Source of the DNA: Bacteroidales bacterium UBA1237 | Lineage (GTDB): Bacteria; Bacteroidota; Bacteroidia; Bacteroidales; UBA932 | DNA: 8,916 nt | Direction of reading: 5' to 3' | NCBI GenBank assembly: GCA_002308935.1 | Contig: DBWN01000082.1 | Span: forward strand, 1 to 8,916 | In this document: positions 6,219 through 8,916 of the stretch, one piece after another | Numbering within the stretch: the first letter of the stretch is position 1 | How the letters are laid out: every line of letters begins with the position of its first letter | Notes under the pieces: generated by a model | What the model was told of the DNA's origin: nothing | What the model saw: only the letters and a program-made list of their open reading frames with translations | Database searches by the model: none | Program-made: the position numbers and the translations under genes

Positions 6219-7580
6219 ATGCGCCTCGTAACAATTTCTTTTTGTCTGTTGGCGTTTTTGACCTCAGGTATAGTCTCTAACGCTCAGAAGGGCCCAAGAG
6301 GGCAGCTGGTCGCCGCTGCGGCAAGAGTTGACATCACTCCGTTGGAAAAAGATCTTCCACCGACCTCTCAGGGAATCCTTGATCATTGCTATGCAAGGAT
6401 CATCGCTTTCGGTAACGGCTCTACAAAAGCGGCTTTCATAACATTTGATGCCGGAGCGGTCAATTCTTCCGTAGCCTCCTATGTCGATCAGATGGCATCG
6501 AAGGAACTGGGGATACCCGTTGGCAATATTCTCTATAACGGCACACATACCCACTCCGGTTCATCAGTCTCTTCGGATGAGGTGGGCAAAAGGGTTTTTG
6601 AAGGTCTGAAGGATGCTGTATCAAGGCTTGCTCCTGCAAAAGTCGGATACGGAAGCGGAGTCTCCTATCTAAATGTCAAAAGGGACCTTTTCGATCCCGA
6701 GAGGGGGACTTGGTGGGAAGGCCCTGATTATGACGGAAAGTCCGACAAGACCGTTGCTGTAATATATTTCGAGGGTTTGGACGGAAAGCCTATAGCGACC
6801 TACTTCAATTATGCGATGCATGCCGTCATAACAGGCAACACCGACAAGGTAAGTGCCGATTTCCCGGGAGCTGCTGAAAGGTATATCGAAAGCAAATATG
6901 GAGAAGACTTTGTCGCCAGCTTCGCCTCCGGTGCCGCCGGAGACCAGAACCCGATATATTTCCAGCAGACATTTGATCTACGGGACATAAGGATCGCTGA
7001 TTATGCTGCACGTGGGGAGGACATATCCAACAGAATGCCTCCCGGAGGTCAAGGCCTTGACCGTACAAAGCCTGAGGTGCAAAGACTTCTTGGAGAGCAG
7101 GAGAGGATGATCGAAAGTTACGGGCAGATACTTGGGGAAGAGGTGAAGTATGTCATCCAGCAGATGAGGCGTTTCGAGTCTTCAGTCACGATAAATGCTG
7201 CCAGAAAGACGGTCAGCGTACCAGGGAGAAGGCTGCTCAACAATGAAGGCCGTGCCGGTTATACGGGCCAGTATGAGGATGCGGATCCTGTAAATATCGG
7301 TTTGGCCCTTCTGATGATTGATGACATCCCCGTCACAGCAGTGGCGGCGGAAGTGTATAATCCTATTGCAGTACGCCTGAAGAGGGAATCCCCGTATTCC
7401 AGGACTATGATGACAACTCTATCATATGTCGAAGGATTAGGATACGGTGGATATATTCCGGATGACGAATCCTATGGCGCCGAGACTTTTGAGGTGCTTA
7501 CGTCCCGTTACAAGCAGGGATTCGCGGAAAGCGCCATAGTGAACGGTCTTCTGGATATGATACACGACGCTACTCACTGA
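6219..7580 (+). CDS. Secreted neutral/alkaline ceramidase-like hydrolase
   Basis: This 453-residue exported protein resembles the catalytic N-domain of neutral/alkaline non-lysosomal ceramidases, zinc amidases that split ceramide into sphingoid base and fatty acid. A signal peptide covers 1-23 and ends NAQ. Family features are the ARVDITP start (35-41), NGTHTHSG (107-114), NYAMHAVITG (197-206), SADFPGAAERYIE (212-224), FASGAAGDQNP (235-245), AAEVYNPIAVRLKRESP (376-392) and GYIPDDESYG (411-420). Probable zinc ligands are His-110 or His-112, His-201, Glu-378 and Tyr-412 or Tyr-419. The C-terminal domain of true ceramidases (about 650 residues or more) is absent. The GDVSP motif holding the proposed Ser nucleophile reads GDQNP here. 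Ceramide is therefore only a possible substrate; another amide or ester is equally open. The ATG follows a 62-bp gap after lpxH with no Shine-Dalgarno sequence and no recognisable -7 box. Confidence 0.78.
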   Translation: MRLVTISFCLLAFLTSGIVSNAQKGPRGQLVAAAARVDITPLEKDLPPTSQGILDHCYARIIAFGNGSTKAAFITFDAGAVNSSVASYVDQMASKELGIPVGNILYNGTHTHSGSSVSSDEVGKRVFEGLKDAVSRLAPAKVGYGSGVSYLNVKRDLFDPERGTWWEGPDYDGKSDKTVAVIYFEGLDGKPIATYFNYAMHAVITGNTDKVSADFPGAAERYIESKYGEDFVASFASGAAGDQNPIYFQQTFDLRDIRIADYAARGEDISNRMPPGGQGLDRTKPEVQRLLGEQERMIESYGQILGEEVKYVIQQMRRFESSVTINAARKTVSVPGRRLLNNEGRAGYTGQYEDADPVNIGLALLMIDDIPVTAVAAEVYNPIAVRLKRESPYSRTMMTTLSYVEGLGYGGYIPDDESYGAETFEVLTSRYKQGFAESAIVNGLLDMIHDATH

Positions 7581-7608
7581 TTATTCCTGAGTTTATCACT
7601 ATATTGCG

Positions 7609-7641
7609 GGGTGGTTCCTTCCTGAAGGATGTGGATCACCC
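7609..7641 (+). other. Imperfect hairpin between the two hydrolase genes
   Basis: An outer stem GGGTG/CACCC (7609-7613, 7637-7641) encloses an inner TCCTTC/GAAGGA inverted repeat (7616-7621, 7624-7629). It is followed by CTTCGCTTTA, only weakly T-rich. It could be a poor terminator, an mRNA-processing or stability element, or chance. The rest of the 90-bp gap shows no -7 box. Confidence 0.35.
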
Positions 7642-7670
7642 TTCGCTTTAGACACAAAACACCATAACCG

Positions 7671-8486
7671 ATGAAAAGAATAATGCTTTTGTCTCTGATT
7701 GCTCTGGCCGGATTCTCCCTTTCCGCCCAGAACATCTATCATGACGAACAGGTCACCGTAGACAAGATAGAGAAGGGAACTTATAAAATCAATTACAGGG
7801 ATGCTCCCAACATGTCCTCCATGTATGTTGTTGTAGGCAAAAAGAAAGCTGTTGTCATTGATGCCGGTGACAAGGATTATGACCTTATGTCCCTAGTCCG
7901 CAAATGCACCGACAAGCCGGTGGTCCTTCTCTTCACCCATACCCATGGTGACCATCTTGGAGCCATGAACCAGTTCGAAGAACTATATGTCAACGAGAAA
8001 GAAAATCTTTCGCAAATCCAGAGGAACTTCAAAGGGAAAGTCCATTATGTGAAAGACGGGGACGTGTTCAAGCTCGGTGGGAAGAGTATCCAGGCTCTGG
8101 AAATCGTCGGCCATACTGCTGGTGGAATGATATACTGCGATTATGACACGGGAAACTGTTATAGCGGAGACTGTTTCGGCACAGGACAGGTATGGCTCCA
8201 GTTCGGGTCATTTGACAACCCGATTTCAGTGTATTTGAGTCAGGTTGAAAAGATGATCGGCTATATGTCCACCCGGCACATAACCCATATCTACACCGGT
8301 CATTTCGGACAGGAAGAGTGCATGTACGGGATAAACTATATCCAGGACATGGGTGAGCTTGCACGCAAAATGTTGTCCGGGGACTTTGAAAGCGAACACC
8401 ACAACCGTTCAGCCGAATCATCTCCTGTCAGGATGACCACTCTAAGAAGAGCGACCATAGTGTACCATCCGGACAGAGTCCGTTAA
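7671..8486 (+). CDS. Exported metallo-beta-lactamase-fold hydrolase
   Basis: This 271-residue protein has a signal peptide (1-20, ending SAQ), so it acts outside the cytoplasm. The MBL fold is shown by strands VVVGKKKAVVIDAG (53-66), the metal motif THTHGDHLGA (89-98; His-90, His-92, Asp-94, His-95), GHTAG (147-151; His-148), SGDCFG (165-170; bridging Asp-167) and YTGHFG (208-213; His-211). This ligand set is that of two-metal glyoxalase II or lactonase-like members. There is no Arg or Cys pattern of class B1 or B2 beta-lactamases, so antibiotic resistance is not supported. The substrate is unknown. It lies 90 bp after the ceramidase-like gene on the same strand and before a terminator, so the two may form one unit. 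The ATG is directly followed by MKRIMLLSL, a normal signal start. Confidence 0.88.
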   Translation: MKRIMLLSLIALAGFSLSAQNIYHDEQVTVDKIEKGTYKINYRDAPNMSSMYVVVGKKKAVVIDAGDKDYDLMSLVRKCTDKPVVLLFTHTHGDHLGAMNQFEELYVNEKENLSQIQRNFKGKVHYVKDGDVFKLGGKSIQALEIVGHTAGGMIYCDYDTGNCYSGDCFGTGQVWLQFGSFDNPISVYLSQVEKMIGYMSTRHITHIYTGHFGQEECMYGINYIQDMGELARKMLSGDFESEHHNRSAESSPVRMTTLRRATIVYHPDRVR

Positions 8487-8503
8487 CCGTGTTCCGACGC
8501 CAC

Positions 8504-8550
8504 AAAAAGAAATCAGGCATCTTCATCATTCGATTGAAGGTGCCTGAACT
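8504..8550. terminator. Bidirectional intrinsic terminator between convergent genes
   Basis: TCAGGCATCTTCA (8513-8525) pairs with TGAAGGTGCCTGA (8535-8547), a 13-bp stem with one T-G pair and a 9-nt loop. On the minus strand the stem is followed by TTTCTTTTT, a good tail for asnA. On the plus strand it is followed by CTTTCTTAT, weaker but usable for the MBL gene. Its place between two converging stop codons (8486 and 8554) fits a shared terminator. Confidence 0.85.
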
Positions 8551-8553
8551 TTC

Positions 8554-8916
8554 TTATACAAGCTCGATTCCGGCCTCGTGGCATTGCTTAACCATGCTCT
8601 CTGGCCAGATCGATGATTGGATTTCACCTATATGCGCTTTCCTCAGGAGGAACATGCAAAGCCTGGACTGCCCGATACCTCCTCCGATTGTCTGAGGAAT
8701 GCTTCCTTCAAGAAGTCTTTTGTGGAAATAGAGATCCTTTTTCCATTCCTGTCCCCTTATTGCGAGCTGCCTTAAGAGGGCGTCCTTGTCGACCCTTATT
8801 CCCATGCTGGAGATCTCGAAAGCCGAGTCCAGTACATCATTCCACAGGAGAATGTCTCCGTTAAGACCTTCGAACCCGTCGGGCGTAGGGGTGCTCCAGT
8901 CGTCGTAGTCGGCGGC
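8554..8916 (-). CDS. asnA: Aspartate--ammonia ligase AsnA, C-terminal part
   Basis: AsnA makes asparagine from aspartate, ammonia and ATP in the cytosol, using a class II aminoacyl-tRNA synthetase-like fold. Reading continues unbroken to the window edge, giving the last 120 residues of a protein that is normally 330-350 long. Strongly conserved segments are YDDWSTP, GLNGDILLWN, FEISSMGIRVD and IPQTIGGGIGQSRLCMFLL; the last holds the motif 3 Arg used in ATP binding. The end HIGEIQSSIWPESM also aligns well with E. coli AsnA as I recall it. An internal ATG at 8805 is not the true start because conserved sequence continues upstream of it. The gene converges on the MBL gene and shares its terminator. 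The N-terminus and promoter lie beyond the right edge. Confidence 0.95.
   Translation of the reverse strand, partial: AADYDDWSTPTPDGFEGLNGDILLWNDVLDSAFEISSMGIRVDKDALLRQLAIRGQEWKKDLYFHKRLLEGSIPQTIGGGIGQSRLCMFLLRKAHIGEIQSSIWPESMVKQCHEAGIELV

Noticed and set aside
5762..6280. 172-codon frame overlapping the end of lpxH and the start of the ceramidase-like gene
   Set aside because: It conflicts with two well-supported genes, and its protein has no recognisable domain.
7671..8486. MBL-fold protein as an antibiotic-resistance beta-lactamase
   Set aside because: The ligand set (HxHxDH, His, Asp, His) is of the glyoxalase II/lactonase type, and no class B1 or B2 residues are seen.
1..8916. tRNA, rRNA, CRISPR, insertion sequence, phage or defence genes
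   Set aside because: No clover-leaf pattern, spaced repeats, transposase or terminal inverted repeats were seen; nearly all the space is filled by ordinary genes.

Overview
The window looks like chromosomal DNA from a member of the Bacteroidota, most likely the order Bacteroidales. Secreted proteins carry signal peptides ending in 'Ala-Gln' (NAQ, SAQ). Three intergenic sites match the Bacteroidota sigma factor -7 box TAnnTTTG, and most genes lack a Shine-Dalgarno sequence. The families DUF4270, DUF3098 and the GT5-like half-protein are typical of this group. No RNA gene, mobile element, CRISPR array or phage gene was seen. Family names come from reading the protein sequences; no database search was run.

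Left part, minus strand (33-3332). A two-gene operon runs leftwards from a promoter at 3325-3332. It encodes a GT5 (glycogen synthase N-domain)-like protein with a degenerate active site, overlapped by 4 bp by a DUF4270 lipoprotein that carries a pure Gly/Tyr block near its C-terminus. It ends at a clear hairpin terminator (721-760). A separate small outer-membrane beta-barrel gene follows, with its own promoter (660-690).

Middle part, plus strand (3363-6156). A divergent promoter drives a tight cell-envelope operon: ftsX (division-linked permease), a small DUF3098 membrane protein, uppP (undecaprenyl-diphosphate recycling) and an lpxH-type lipid A phosphatase, with gaps of 3, 29 and 7 bp. 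It joins division, peptidoglycan carrier recycling and lipid A synthesis in one transcript.

Right part, plus strand (6219-8486). Two exported metal-dependent hydrolases follow: a single-domain neutral-ceramidase-like protein and a metallo-beta-lactamase-fold hydrolase. No promoter or strong terminator was found between lpxH and these genes, so they could be read through from upstream, although the gaps are larger (62 and 90 bp). A bidirectional terminator (8504-8550) separates them from the convergent asnA gene, of which only the C-terminal 120 codons lie in the window.

The window is mostly ordinary envelope and core metabolism. I do not see a clear new multi-gene system. The most unusual items are the GT5-like protein that has lost substrate-binding motifs but is translationally coupled to a surface-type lipoprotein, the Gly/Tyr block in that lipoprotein, the ceramidase-like enzyme with Asn where the family has its Ser, and the compact divergent promoter region with 8-bp tandem repeats.
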